Assembly (NCBI GenBank): GCA_017590115.1
Contig: JAGGNK010007115.1
Span: 248,001-312,000 of the forward strand
Direction of reading: 5' to 3'
Length of the DNA: 64,000 nucleotides
Origin: Montifringilla adamsi
Lineage: Eukaryota; Chordata; Aves; Passeriformes; Passeridae
This document shows, one piece after another, positions 25,301 to 36,803 of this stretch; the first letter of the stretch is position 1; each line of letters starts with the position of its first letter. Position numbers and translations under genes: made by a program. The notes beneath the pieces are model-generated. The model saw nothing but the letters and a program-made list of their open reading frames with translations. It did not search any database and had not been told where the DNA came from.

Positions 25301-27049
25301 AGGATTCCTCACTGCTGCCCTCAGTGTGGTGGCAGAGGGAAGAGGCAGTCTACAGGCAGGACAAGTCCCTCCTGGAGGCTAGGAAAGTGCAGCTGGAATG
25401 TGTTTTCCAAATAACTTTACAGAAAATTATAAATCAACACCATAACTAAAGCCATGCTTGGCTCAGTCAGTGTGGAGCAGCTTGCAGAGGTTGCAGGAGA
25501 GAATGGTGCTATGGGTCAGCCCTTGATGCCTTGGGAAGGTCACTGAGACCTTGGGCATTGTCCCCAGAGTCACTTCCACAACCTGCCTGCACAGCTCAGC
25601 CTCACAGTGCTGCGGGCCCCGGAGGGCAGGCGATGGTCACAGGCAGCCACCCCGAGTGTCCTCAGCAGAGAATGTGCCAGCAGCTGGGCTCCTGCTCCTG
25701 GCTCTCCTGGGGTTCCTGCTGGAAGGGCCTTTGGGTCCCAGCTCCAGTCCGTGGGACTCCCAGCTCACTGCAGCACAGCCCAAGGTGTGGATGTAACTCA
25801 CCTGTCGAGTGTAACAGGCACAGAGATCTCCTCTGCCCTTGGAGAGGAGAAGTCAATGGACAGTCCATCAGAGCTCCCCTCTGCCCAGGCTGGGAGCAGT
25901 CCAGCTTTCACGGGGTTTTTCCTACAGTCAGTTGAGTGACTTTTCTTTCCCAGAGCTGTTAAGCAGCTAAGCCAGACTCTGTCTTTTCTGTATCTAATTG
26001 GCACTTTCAGCTGTAAGTAAGGTGATCTACAAATCATTTTGATCTCTGTTCAGTTCTTTGATCTTACTGTTGTTCTCAGGTGCATATAGTGACAGCACAA
26101 TTAATTAATTGCAGGCTGCTAATTGTGCAGTTGCAGCATGCTCTAGTTCATGCCTGGAGTTTTACTAGTTGAGTTGCCAGGGTTTGTCATCAATTCTGGC
26201 AAACAAGAGTGATCTGAAATAGCATTCGTTGACCTTTTCAACATCGGTGAGTCCACAGGCAGAGTGCACACGCTGGGGAGGAGCCCCAGCCTCCTGCATG
26301 GGAGGCACTTAGCACCCGGAGCTGACAGGCGTGAGGTGCCCAGCTGCAGATTGGCAGCTCCTCAGGATGTTGGATTATTTATTAGTGAATGCTCTATGAT
26401 GCTCACTACATCCAGCCTGCAGAGAGAGAGAGAGCTGGACGGCACTTCGGGGAATTAATCCAGAGACCTTTGCTAGTATTAACTCTTCTGTATCCTTCAG
26501 CCTGAAAGGGAATTAATTAAACCTTGTGCTGCAGGGTTTTGATCCATCCCTGCTGCAGGACAAGATGAGTCCCAGCAACAGAGCAGGATGTTCTGTGCTG
26601 GATGTTCTGCTCTGAAATGTCTGGCAGGAAAGTAAAGCAGATGCATCGAATCAAGTGTGATTTGTTTGTGCTGGTCCCTTGGTTTATGCTCTCCACGCCA
26701 AGGAGGTGACAGCACTGTCCTCATCCAGAGGCACAGGGCTGGTGGCCTGGCACTGTGGGCAGGGATCAGTGCAGTACCTGTGGCTGAGGTGGGTCCCCTT
26801 GCAGGAAAAGGCAGGAGAAGCCGTTTGCTGATGCTGGTGACTGCAGGACCCGTGAGGGGAAGCCCCACTCCTCTGGGCTGGGCACACATTTTGGAGCAGC
26901 TTTGCTGCCATCCGGGCTCTGGCAGAACTCATTCAGCTTTTGCCAGGCTTGTGCTCCACAGGCTGTCAAACGTCTGCCAGAAGAGCCAGTGGACAAAAGA
27001 GCCTCATCTCTGTATTCTGCTCCCTTAAAACAAGGCAAATATTTCAGTA
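22386..27049. other. Unique noncoding stretch, no gene seen
   Basis: Alternating GC-rich (22420-22640, 23290-23520, 25540-25780) and AT-rich (23560-23700, 24130-24270, 26090-26130) sequence. A nested AATTAATTAATTG word lies near 26099 and a short GA run near 26420. No exon, RNA or mobile element recognised. Confidence 0.55.
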
Positions 27050-27310
27050 TCTGTTGAAGAATATTTGCATTTTTATGGATAAATTCAAGAAAAAAGGCAC
27101 CACACAATCCCAATTTGCATCCCTTATTTCCATAGAAACTACAGGAGCCTTAATTGCTTTCATGTGCTTTTGATGAAAATTGAGTGGGGTATCTTTATCC
27201 TGCCATAAGGTGGGAAGAAAAATTGGCATTCAAAATAATATCTAATGGTTCAAAGGATACTTTTGCAAAACAGCTTTCTGTGATTTATTAAACAGCTAGG
27301 TGTTTTTCAA
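27050..27310. promoter_or_regulatory. Candidate regulatory block with two POU octamers
   Basis: AT-rich block with two exact ATTTGCAT octamers (the complement of ATGCAAAT) at 27063-27070 and 27113-27120, 50 bp apart in the same orientation. Words such as CCTTAATTGC and TTTATTAAAC follow. The octamer is the known POU-factor site; the function here is inferred. Confidence 0.35.
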
Positions 27311-27554
27311 ATAATTGGAAAAAAAACTTTCTGGAAAACTTGTTGCAAGCCTTCACTAAACTGCTGCAGATTGATATCTGCAGTGTGGAATGAGGGCTGT
27401 GTAGCAGGCTGTGGCTGGTGGAATCGAGGGCATTCAGCACCTAATCAAAGTTCAGACCCTGGCAGGGAGCAATAAAGACTGTGGACATTGTAATGTATGC
27501 AAGCCTTTTCAACTGAAGCGGGGGAAATGTTAATCAGCAGCATGCCAGCAGGAG

Positions 27555-27910
27555 AGACGGGGGATCAGGGCCGGGCCTGCCCTGGGCTCCGGGCACTGCG
27601 TGCGGGACGCGGCCCCGCTGCCTGCCCAGCCGGAGCGGGGCTGGACGGAGCGGGGCTGGGAGGAGCAGGAGGGCAGGAACGGGGCAGGAGCGGGGCTGGG
27701 AGGAGCAGGAGGGCAGGAACGGGGCAGGAGCAGAGCTGGGAGGAGCAGGAGGGCAGGAACGGGGCAGGAGCAGAGCTCGCCGGAGCACGGAGGGCAGGAG
27801 CGGGGCAGGAGCACGGAGGGCAGGAGCAGAGCTGGCCGGAGCACGGAGGGCCGGAGCGGCGCGGGCCGTGCCCCGTCCTGCGGGAGCCAGCTCATCATCG
27901 CGGGGAGGGT
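27555..27910. other. CpG-rich patch containing the 40-bp minisatellite
   Basis: Strongly GC-rich with CpGs throughout. It starts with non-repetitive CpG sequence (27570-27650), continues through the minisatellite, and ends near 27905. With the AT-rich regulatory-looking blocks on both sides it could be a small CpG island. No TSS motif is visible. Confidence 0.45.
27661..27863. repeat. 40-bp G-rich minisatellite with degenerate tail
   Basis: The word AGGAGCAGGA starts at 27661, 27701 and 27741, an exact 40-bp period for three copies. Each unit contains GGGCAGGAACGGGGCAGGAG. From 27781 to 27863 shorter, rearranged pieces (CGGAGCACGGAGGGCAGGAG and variants) continue the array. The plus strand is G-rich with many GGG/GGGG runs. 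The GGGCAGGA word resembles the classical hypervariable-minisatellite core. Confidence 0.95.
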
Positions 27911-28059
27911 GTGCTGTGCCTGCACCGCTCAGCCTGACACGAGGCCATTTATATTTGATGGTGTTTGGATGAATTATGCACATAGCCACTAAGAGAAATT
28001 TAATGATGGGTTTCGTCTTATTTTTTATAGATTCCAGCCTTTGAATTAAGCACCAGTTC

Positions 28060-28460
28060 ACTCAGTGCTACAGGCGATAAAAGGGAATATTCCAGTCCCT
28101 GTGTCCGTCACGGCTGCTCCGCCGAGCAGAGTTAACAAGTAAACAGTAATCGCCCGCAATTATTGCCCATTACGTGCTCTCTTCACCTGAGATCACACCA
28201 CAAAGGCCGAGTGTGCTGTCGCGGGAGGAGTCGGGTGGCAGGGAGCTGTCAGGATGAAATAACAGCAGAGACCTGTCAAACGCTGGCTCCGTGAAAGACC
28301 TAAATCCTCTCTCGATGGCCCCTCCGTGCAGCGTAGAAGAGCTATTGCTGTGTAATTATAAATTGTCTGTAGGGCTTATCTCAGGTTCAGGGTTGACATT
28401 ACAATAATAGGGTGGGTGAGCTTTATTTAAGGGATAATGTCTGGTGTACACACGGCAGAA
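28060..28460. promoter_or_regulatory. Candidate enhancer-like block with clustered factor sites
   Basis: Compact cluster of textbook binding words: forkhead-type GTAAACA (28139-28145) next to GTTAAC, a palindromic homeodomain-type CAATTATTG (28157-28165) followed by CCCATTA, and an E-box CACCTG (28184-28189). More AT-rich sequence (GTAATTATAAATTG) follows near 28354. Unlike the other AT-rich blocks it keeps CpGs (28107-28125, 28150-28175, 28205-28232). Old CpGs within AT-rich sequence suggest constraint or low methylation. No alignment was possible. Confidence 0.4.
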
Positions 28461-30539
28461 CAGGAGTGTGCTGGGTGATTAACACCGGCACGGAGCTGTG
28501 TGGTCCCTGCTGTGGTCAGAGGAAAAGGATCTTGTGCAGCCATGGCTCTGCTGGGAGCTGAGCAGGGTCCCGCCAGGACAGCTGAGAGGGAGGACTCCTG
28601 GTGTCCAGCTCTGGACGTCCCAGTGCCACATCCCCCGGAGTGTTCTGCCTCAACACTTCATCACCAGCAGAGAGGGAAGGGCAGGTTTTTGCTGTTTTAC
28701 CGACCTACTTGAGATGCTTCCTTCAGGGATGAACTGAATTATTCTCAGAATTGTCTCTTCTTTCCTTTCACTATAAAAAAAGCAGAAGGTGATGATCTCA
28801 GATGTGGAGCTGTAAGTCAGGAGGGATAGATCCAGTTGGAAATACCTGCTGGAAATGCCCAGTATTTTCCTAATGTGCTTCTCTGGTTCTACTTTATTTT
28901 AAGGATGCATTTTCTAAGGATGGATCTCCTGCAGTGTTTCCATGCAAATAGATGTTAGAAAGGGAAGAGAGAACAAGCCTTGCACATGTTTGTTGAAGGT
29001 AATGTTTTCGTGAGCCAGGTTTGCCCTGAAGACAGGTGGTCTTGAGCAGTAATTGCCCCTGCCAGCCTTGCCTGGGTGCCTTCTCCTGCCTCTCTGCTCC
29101 CTCCTGCAGTGGTGGGATAGAGGGGTTGCTGAGAGCCCGGCCAGATGTGGGGGATCCATGCAGCTGGATGGTGGAAGGCAACGGCAGCACAGTGGGGCTG
29201 TCTGGCTGCAGCCCTGTGTGCAGAGAAACCCCCCAGAGTGGGTTGGCTTCGGAGTCAGAGCCTGAACCTGGCTTTTTGTACTGGGGTAAAAATAAAGACA
29301 AAATCCCTGTGTGGATCCACAGTCTCTCTTAAGTTCAAATATGCCTAAAGTTTCTGTGGGAGCTCAGCACTCGAGGCAGCCCTGGTCGTTGCTGCAGCTG
29401 ACCATGCTGGGAGGGCTGCTGGTCTCTGGGGCTGGTTTGGGCAGCAGCCCCTTCAATCTCCATGTGAACTGCTGGGCTGCAGTAAATTGCAGAGATCCAT
29501 TGCTATTTATAGAGGAAAGGCAGCGTCTCTGCTCTCAAGTGCCTTGGCCCTGAGGGTGTAGGTAGGTACTGCAGGGTGAGATTCCTGAGGACGAGGGAGC
29601 CTGGGAGCTGCCCCAGAAGCTGGGCCAGTGTATGAAGGCACTGTGCCCATTTCTGCAAGCTCTGACCCCATCTCAGTCAGTGAGACTGGTGGAGCTGGTG
29701 CCACTCAGGGGAGTTAGTAGTGGTATTAACTGGAGGAAATACTACAGAGTAAGTATTAGCCTTGTATTATGTAGAATTTTAAAGCGCTTCATTAATTTAC
29801 AATTCCACTTTTTATTAAATTAATTTGCATTTTAATGAAAAAAAATAAGTGGAGCCAGCTCTCTTCTTGAAGTGGCAATAACATGCCACCTGTGTGTGAA
29901 TGAGCGTGCCCGAGCGAGCTGAGGTGGCGTGGCGAGCCCGCAGCCCTGTGGGGGACTGTCCCCAGGCAACGTCCCTCTGTCCCTGTGTCCTTGAGCAGCC
30001 TGTGTGCTCAGGCTGGCTCTGTGTGTGGGGGAAAAGGCTGCAGGAGGAGGCAGGAGCAGGATGCAATGGTGCCCTCACAGCAGGAAATGCCTCTCGCTGC
30101 CACCGTGCCCTTCTGACAGGGCCACCGTGTGTCCCTGCTGCCAGGCTCCTTCTTCCCCCCGAAACAGGGGCTGTGGCAGCAAGATGCACTGGGACAGAAG
30201 AGCCCCAGCACCCTCTCAGCAGGCAGGGCAAATGGAAGAGTTCAGCTGAAGGTTAATAAAAGTGAAAATTCCCACTGCTGGGCACCGTTTGGGATGTGCA
30301 GCTTGTGTTCCCTGCCAGTGCCAACGGCCCTGAGGGATGCCCGTGGTGCTCAGTGTCTGTTCCTGGTCTGGGATTGCTGCTCTTCAGGGAGATCAACCTC
30401 ACAGCCCTCCTTTGGCTGGCAGGTACCAGTTCTGGAGTGAAGCAGGGCACACTTGTGTCAAGTGAATGGCAGAGGTCATTCTGATGTCACTGGTGTCAAA
30501 CAGCTGTGTTTAAAGTGACAAAGGTGGTATCTTTCTCTG
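28461..30539. other. Unique noncoding stretch, no gene seen
   Basis: Mostly ordinary sequence. A short AT-rich segment at 29755-29850 holds TTTATTAAATTAATTTGCAT words and an octamer (29823-29830), and may be another small regulatory element. No gene or repeat family recognised. Confidence 0.55.
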
Positions 30540-30775
30540 CAAGTTTGTTAGGGTTTGGGTTTTTTGGGGGGTGGTTTGTTTGTGTTTTTGTTGTTGTTAT
30601 TTGGTTTGCTGGGGGTTTTTTTGTAGTTTGGGATCTTTCTGTTACTGTTCTTTGCTTGGAAGTTTTTTTATGTTTTGAGGGGTTTTACATTTCTTTGGGA
30701 GTTTTTGTTTGTTTGTTTCAGGGTTTTTTTTGGATAGGATTTCAGGTGTGATTACAGCTAGACCAAGTAGAAAAA
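30540..30775. repeat. T/G low-complexity tract
   Basis: T- and G-dominated plus strand with GGGTTTTTTGGGGGGTGG, TTGTTGTTG and TTTGTTTGTTT stretches, ending in an A run near 30770. Its composition resembles the tract at 17.0 kb, but the two are not sequence copies. It opens one plus-strand frame by chance. Confidence 0.85.
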
Positions 30776-30896
30776 AAAATTTAAAATCCAGTAGCTTCTT
30801 TGCCTTCTGGCTCTGGGATCAGTAAGTAACATCTCTGATGCCTCAAAAGCCTCCTAAACTCTTTACTGGGAAAGAAGTATTTCTCTTCAGGGTTTC

Positions 30897-30962
30897 ATAA
30901 TATTATTATTTAATAATTGTTGTTGGAATTATTATTACTGTTGTTGTTATTAATAAAATTAC
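30897..30962. repeat. Impure (TTA/TTG) trinucleotide tract
   Basis: Runs of TATTATTATT, TTGTTGTTG and TTATTATTA with interruptions, on an AT-rich background. Confidence 0.85.
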
Positions 30963-31319
30963 CATTTCATTGACTGCAAATGAGATTCTCTCCACCAAAC
31001 CATCCTTACTTCCAACCTCTCTTACCGTCAGCTCTGCTGTTGACTTTGTGGCAGCAGTCCCACACAGTCCTTTGGCTTTTGAGACAGGTTAATTTAATTC
31101 GTATTTTAATTTTAATTATTTTTTCCCAGTAGCAGCAGCTGTCTGCTCAGGGGACTTTGGCTGAGCTCCCTCACAGCTCAGAGTCACAGGGGTGCCAGCA
31201 GCTGTGACCCTCCCGAGTGGATCTCTGTGCAGCCAGAGCTGATGGGAGGTTCTGGCTCTGGGAGCACAGCCCTGGAGCTCCTTGCCCCTTAGAAGAGGAG
31301 CACCAGGGCATTGTGTGCG
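30963..31319. other. Unique noncoding stretch
   Basis: Nothing recognisable; a short AT-rich piece at 31090-31130. Confidence 0.5.
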
Positions 31320-31790
31320 TGTAGGCTTTTTTTAGAAAGGAAAATTAAGCAATAAACATCCACAGAAATGAGACATTTAAACATTCCAAGTAATTGATAC
31401 CAGGAAAAAATATGATAGGATGAAATCTATTCCTGCAATAAACTGTCCATTAGTTGGGCCATCAGCATAAGGCTAATCTAAAGTTATGAGGATCCATTAC
31501 AGATATAATCAAATACAATTTTCTATATTCCATGAATCAAAAGCACCATATGTATTAAGAGCCTAGTTTGTCTTTTTGTTCCTGCCTTCTCCTAGAACAG
31601 TGTATATCTGATTTCTTGTGTTATATTGCTCTGATGTCTGCTAAGGGCACCATGCCCTAGAAATTCACATTAAATAACTGAGAGCGAGTACTAGAAATGA
31701 AAAAAGTGAAATACTATCTAGACAGCTGGAAGTAAAAATATGAAAAGTGTTGCACTTACAGAAGGAAAAAAAGCCTATTTTTATGACTTG
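31320..31790. promoter_or_regulatory. Candidate conserved noncoding block (AT-rich)
   Basis: Long AT-rich block free of simple repeats, with words such as AAGTAATTGATACC, GGCTAATC, GATATAATC and ACATTAAATAA. High AT without low complexity, between GC-richer flanks, is the pattern of many vertebrate conserved noncoding elements. Inference only. Confidence 0.3.
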
Positions 31791-33404
31791 AATAGACAGC
31801 CTGGTATAAAGAGAAATTTCTCACCCAAGATCAGACATGCAGCTGGGTTGCAGCAGGCAGCCTGGGATGCTGGGTGTGGTACAGATATGGCTCCAGAGAG
31901 CGTGGGGATGTGGCTGCAGGTGCCAGGTGTGTCACACTTGCTGGGTGGAGGGTCGTGTTCTGGCTTCATAAGCATTTAAAGGAGACCCTGCAGACAGGGT
32001 GAACCTGTGGCCAGATATATCTGCAGCTGTGAACTCTCCCACTATGAGGGTTGTTCCCTCCATCCTCCGTGGCCTGACTTCCAACTTGTCCTTCTTTCCC
32101 TTTGTTTCATTAATTTTTCCATTTCTCACCACTGAGCAGCACACCCCTCTCCAACAGCCCCTACCCAGGTCCCTGCCTGCTGTGCTTGCTCTGCTCCGCT
32201 GGGATGCCTGAGCAGATCTGCTTCTGTCCAGCTCATGGACACACCCTAGGTCTGACAGATGTCTCTGGGAACCAGTGGCCAGGAGACACTTTATCAGGAG
32301 AGCCTGAAGGCAGCTGCCATGCTTTGCAAGGGTTGCTGCTTCCTGACAAGAGCTGCCCCATGTCTGAACAGTTTTCCAGAAAGGTGTGTGTGACCTGCCT
32401 GTGGCCCAGCACAGGGGCTCTGATGTGCTGGCAGGAGCCTGGAGCTATCTCCTGTCCTTGCTACCTCACCAATTCTCCAGCTGTTCTCTAGTCCCATCTG
32501 GAAAAAACAAATCTCTTCTGTCTCCCCAGACCAGCCCCCTGGTTTGTCTGTGCTCTTTTCCAAGGCTGACCTGCACTGTTTGGCTTTGCAGCATCCTCTT
32601 CTCCAGAAGAGCACTTGGACACTGTGGCACTGCTGGTGCTCTGGATCTGCCGTGTACCTTGGCTCCATCAGCTGGACAGGCTCCAGGGATACCGGCTGGG
32701 GTCTCTTGGTTCTTCCCCTCTGTAATATTTCACCTTGTGCCATGGGTAGCTGTGAACTCCCAAGGGCAAATGTCCCTGCATGGGCTTGCCCTGCTCAGGG
32801 AACCTGTCTGAGCCTGGGGAGAGGGTTTGTTCAGCGAAGCTGAAGCCACGGTGGGTCTTTTGTGCCAGCACAGGGCTCAGCTGTCAGGGCATGTTGCAGG
32901 CTTGCTGCTAAATTCTAGGGCAAGGAGCAAAAGATTGTAAAAGGACAATATTCTGTTGGTAATTTGGACAAAATTAGTGGCTGTGTAATCATCCTAAGTT
33001 AATCAGTGGATGTGAGATGAGAGTCCTGCCACAGGGGCTAGGAAGCACGAGCCTGCTGAGAGCACCAAGTGGGAGAGGGGTGACAGCTGAGTGGGATGCT
33101 GCCACAGCCAAGACGAGTGAAACCTGGTATTGGGTTTCTTTGCTAAGAGCTGCGGATCTGCCAGCTGACGAGGCAGTGAGTTCTGGGGGCAGAGGAAGAG
33201 CCTGGGACGTGGTTAGTGCTCATTAGCAGCCAGAGATGTGAGAGCCCTCAGCACCCTGGTTCTTTGGGCTGGCCACGCCTTTGGCTGTCCCTGCAAGGAG
33301 GGCCAGCACGCTGCTCCTGGTGGCACAGCTCCAGCAGCTGCCGACCTCTCCTCAGCAGAACAGCTGCTCTTGGAGCTGCGGATGCTAAAGGCTTGAGAAA
33401 TTAA
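31791..33404. other. Unique noncoding stretch, no gene seen
   Basis: Pyrimidine-richer and TG/CA-rich sequence, with open frames up to 149 codons on both strands and no recognisable domain. No repeats recognised. Confidence 0.55.
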
Positions 33405-33800
33405 TTTTGCCTGTCAAAAATTCAAATGTGCACGTGTGAACTGTGGTTCAGCGAGGTATGAACCCACCTGGCTGCGCTCCAGCTCCGGGAGCGCCGCTCA
33501 CCGCAGGGGAGAGGAGGCCAGCGAGTACCTGCCAGTGTAAGCTGCTATTGTCTTCCACATAAAACATGCCCTTAATTAATAGCTAGCATGAACCTAAGCC
33601 ACTATCTCTGTTATCAATTTGTGGATGTGGTTGGATTGTCTGTCTCCCAGGACAGTAATATCCCTTCATCTTACTGCAAATTGCTCACAGCATCCTTCTA
33701 TTACACAGGCTTAATGCTTGAAAAATAGAGATTTAATACTCTACCATATCAGACTAAGTGAGGTCAAAGCAATTCATATTCACGATCCCACAAAGCTCCC
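33405..33800. promoter_or_regulatory. Candidate conserved noncoding block with CpG core
   Basis: AT-rich sequence on both sides of a small CpG cluster (33470-33525). Holds CTTAATTAATAGCTAGC near 33570 and TATCAATTTGTGG near 33612. The mix of CpG core and homeobox-type words resembles the block at 28.1 kb. Confidence 0.3.
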
Positions 33801-34779
33801 TGCTGGTGTTCCTGTGAGGAATGTGATGTGGAGGATGCAAACCAGGGAGGTCCTGCGTGGCTCACAGCTGTCCTGCACCAACAGGGACCAGGACAGCCGC
33901 CCGTGGTGGAAGTGTTGGCCCATCCCTGGGAGGAGAGCGGCTGCACTGTGTGCCCGGGCACGGCGGCTGGGCTGGAGGGGTCCCTTCTGGGCTCTGGCAG
34001 CCTCTGGCCCCATGTTGTTGCCACCCATTCTTGCGTTTCCCATTCTGAAGGGTTTTGCTGGAGAAGAATGGCAGCATTTTTTGTGTGATAGGATCAGAAA
34101 CTGCTTCTGGGGTTCCCAGGGTACTGGAGGATCCCTGATGTGTTTTTAATGAGCTGGCTGAGCGTAACTTGTGTGCAAGTTTCCTCTGAACTGCTGGTTG
34201 TCACCTTGGCTCTGGGCAGAAGCATGTCCTGTGTTCACATATTTATTTTTGTCCTGAGAGGTGTATATATATTGAGAAAAAATAGTAGCTGGTGTTTGTG
34301 CATTTCCTCCCCAGCAAGAAAATATATATCTCCAGGGATGATGAGTATATTGCCAGGACACATTCCTCCTGCATTTGCTTTTATGTGTGTGCCAGGACAT
34401 GGATTTCACCTGCAGCTTGTGAGAAAATATCTAAGCATATAAAATGAAGGGGAAGTTTAGTTTCAGAGGGATTTTTGCTGAGAAATTAAACATGGGTTAG
34501 GAGACGTATCCCTTTGCCTTGCACAAAATTGGTATGATGAACATAATTCTCCTGGTGTGAGCTGAATGTCCAGCTGAATTTGCCAGCAAGACACTGAATG
34601 GGGAGCACCGCTGTCCCAGCCCCAGAGCAACACGTGCAGTTGGGCAGCATCAGTGCTGCCATGCTGGGGCAGGCTGCCTTCTGCACCGAGAGCACTGGGC
34701 AGCAGCACTGCCCCCGAAAACAGCGCTTCTCACAAGAAAGGATTGTTCCCGAGGCTGAGGAATCTGGAGAATGAAACTG
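33801..34779. other. Unique noncoding stretch, no gene seen
   Basis: Mixed sequence with open frames up to about 143 codons and no domain. TATATAT words near 34263 and 34322 lie in an AT-rich segment; no promoter is called. Confidence 0.5.
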
Positions 34780-35180
34780 CTGGGCTAAAATTAGGTGGTG
34801 CAGCTGGCAGCGATGGCTGTACAAACGCACTAATTGCAGAGGAGAGGTGGCTCCGGAGCCGCCGCGGTTCCCTGCCGGGACCAGCTCCCGGTGACTGCAG
34901 GGCCACTGGAACCCGGAGAAGGATTTGGGGAAAGGAACTGCCAGGCCCGCTGTCCTCTGAGGCACGGTGACACGCTGATGAGTGCTGACGGGTGGCTAAT
35001 TGCTCAGGGCAGGCTGACATAATGGAGCAGTTCTGAGAGCACCTCAGCTGCGGAGGTCAGCAGTGACGCAGAAGGCTTAATTTTTCATAGCGTGCTCCTT
35101 GTATCCTACAACTCCTCCTGTAATGGACTAGCAAATTACCACACTATTTAAAAGGCACCAATTTATAACATTTTGATAAC
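34780..35180. promoter_or_regulatory. Candidate conserved noncoding block with CpG core
   Basis: CpG cluster (34850-34925, with GCCGCCGCGG) between AT-richer segments carrying CACTAATTGCAG (near 34828), GGCTAATTGC (near 34993) and GGCTTAATTTTTCATAGCG (near 35073). Composition-based inference. Confidence 0.3.
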
Positions 35181-36320
35181 TGCATGCTCCTGAGGGTATG
35201 TTATCCATGCCTGCAGAGAGAATGAGTAGGAATGCTGCTGTCCCTGCAGCGTGGGCATGGGCACGTGGGAGCACGCACACACACACCTCTGCCATCCCCA
35301 CACCTCCCCTCCAGCTCAGCTCAGAGACTCATCAGGCCTCCTGGAAAAGACCTCTGCCTCTCATATCTAGGCTGCCTCTGTCCCATTCCTGCTCATTTCA
35401 ACACGTCTCTGGTTTAGGGACCCTGGTGACGTTCCAGTGCCCGCCCAGTTTCGCTGTTCCCCAGGGTCACTGCCTGGGCCCATGTGTGCACTGCTCTGGG
35501 TGCACCTGGCTGTTTCCATGCTTGCACTGCCTCCTGTCACAGGAGAATGACTTCAATCCCCAAGGGATGTCCAAGTGGTTGCTCCCACAGAGGAACTGCA
35601 ATCATGAGAAGGGGGTAGGGCTCATGGAACCATACTGACCTGATTTACAAAGCCCCATGGTCAGCAAACAATTCTTTTAAAGATCTCTTCTTACCTCCTT
35701 GTGGGAAGGGACCTTAGGGCTCCATCCCAGGTGCAGCTGCCCTCGTGTCTGTGATTTCTCTGCAGACACGCTCAGGCCACCACACACATCTGGGTGTCCC
35801 ATTCACAGTATTTCAGATACATGCTGCCCTGCTGCTGCTGCTGTGTTGCACAAACATCGCTTTTGCTGCATGAGACGAATTCTGCCTTCATTTCTCACTC
35901 AGGATTCTGAAGAATTGGGTGCCCAAAGAATTTGCATGGAAACATACATCCCTCTCAAGTAACTAAACTCTCATCCCTGGGTCATGGCAGCAGGGTAGCT
36001 CTCCCTGCACAAATTGGGCCCTCTGCAATTTCCTCACAGAAGCTGCTGCTTTCCACAGAACCACCAGGTGCCATGTCCTGGGAGGAAGGGAACACAAGAT
36101 CCAAGTGCTGGTGTGAAGCCCAGGGACTGGTGCATCCCCTTGTCACACTGTAGGAGAGAACAGAGCACAGCACAGGAGCAGGGAGCCACAGAGCTGTGTT
36201 TGGGTGGACAGTTTGCAGTGAATGTGCCTGTGGGTTTGGCAGCAGAGTGTTCCTACATTAGCACCACAGCAGCAGGTGTTATTAACTGTCTGCTTTCCCT
36301 CTAGAGTGGTGTAGCTGCTC
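35181..36320. other. Unique noncoding stretch, no gene seen
   Basis: Ordinary sequence with a short CACACACAC run near 35275. No gene or element recognised. Confidence 0.55.
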
Positions 36321-36495
36321 CATGCAGCAGAGATGCATCCAATTAAATGGACGGATAAAAGTGGTTAATGCACCTTGGAGAAGCATAATTTAATTGGAAA
36401 TTATTATTATGTTCTGCTCCTATGTAAAGAGTGTGAGAATCAGGGCTAATGGCTCTGTATGAACATGACTTTTAATTGCTCTGAGGTTCTGTGAT
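36321..36495. promoter_or_regulatory. Candidate conserved noncoding block (AT-rich)
   Basis: Short AT-rich block with CCAATTAAATGG, ATAATTTAATTGG and TTTTAATTGC words, directly 5' of the minisatellite flank. Inference only. Confidence 0.3.
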
Positions 36496-36803
36496 TTAAG
36501 CTTCTTTCTGGTTTTGTTTCTCAGAGGTCTTCGCTGGGATGCAATAACACACTGGGGTCCAATGAGGTACATTGCCATGAGTCAAGGCTGTCACTCCTCT
36601 TTGTCCTGCTTCTAAGGTGGAGCTTGAGTCCATGTTTTGCCTGTGAAACCCACAGGGATGGCTCCTGAGAGCAGCATTCCTGGCTGAATGCTGAACTCCT
36701 GGCTGAACTCCATCCCCCAGCTGCCCCGTGCGGGGAGGCAAAGGCTGTGCCCTGCTGCACGGTGCTGTCCTGCTCAGCACTGCCTTCTGCACCGTGTCTG
36801 TGC

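Noticed and set aside
27497..28061. G/A/R-rich frames of 130-175 codons on both strands at the 40-bp array
   Set aside because: They come from the tandem repeat and GC-rich composition; both strands are open at once.
34263..34330. TATA-box promoter
   Set aside because: TATATAT words lie in a generally AT-rich segment with no downstream gene, initiator or CpG island.
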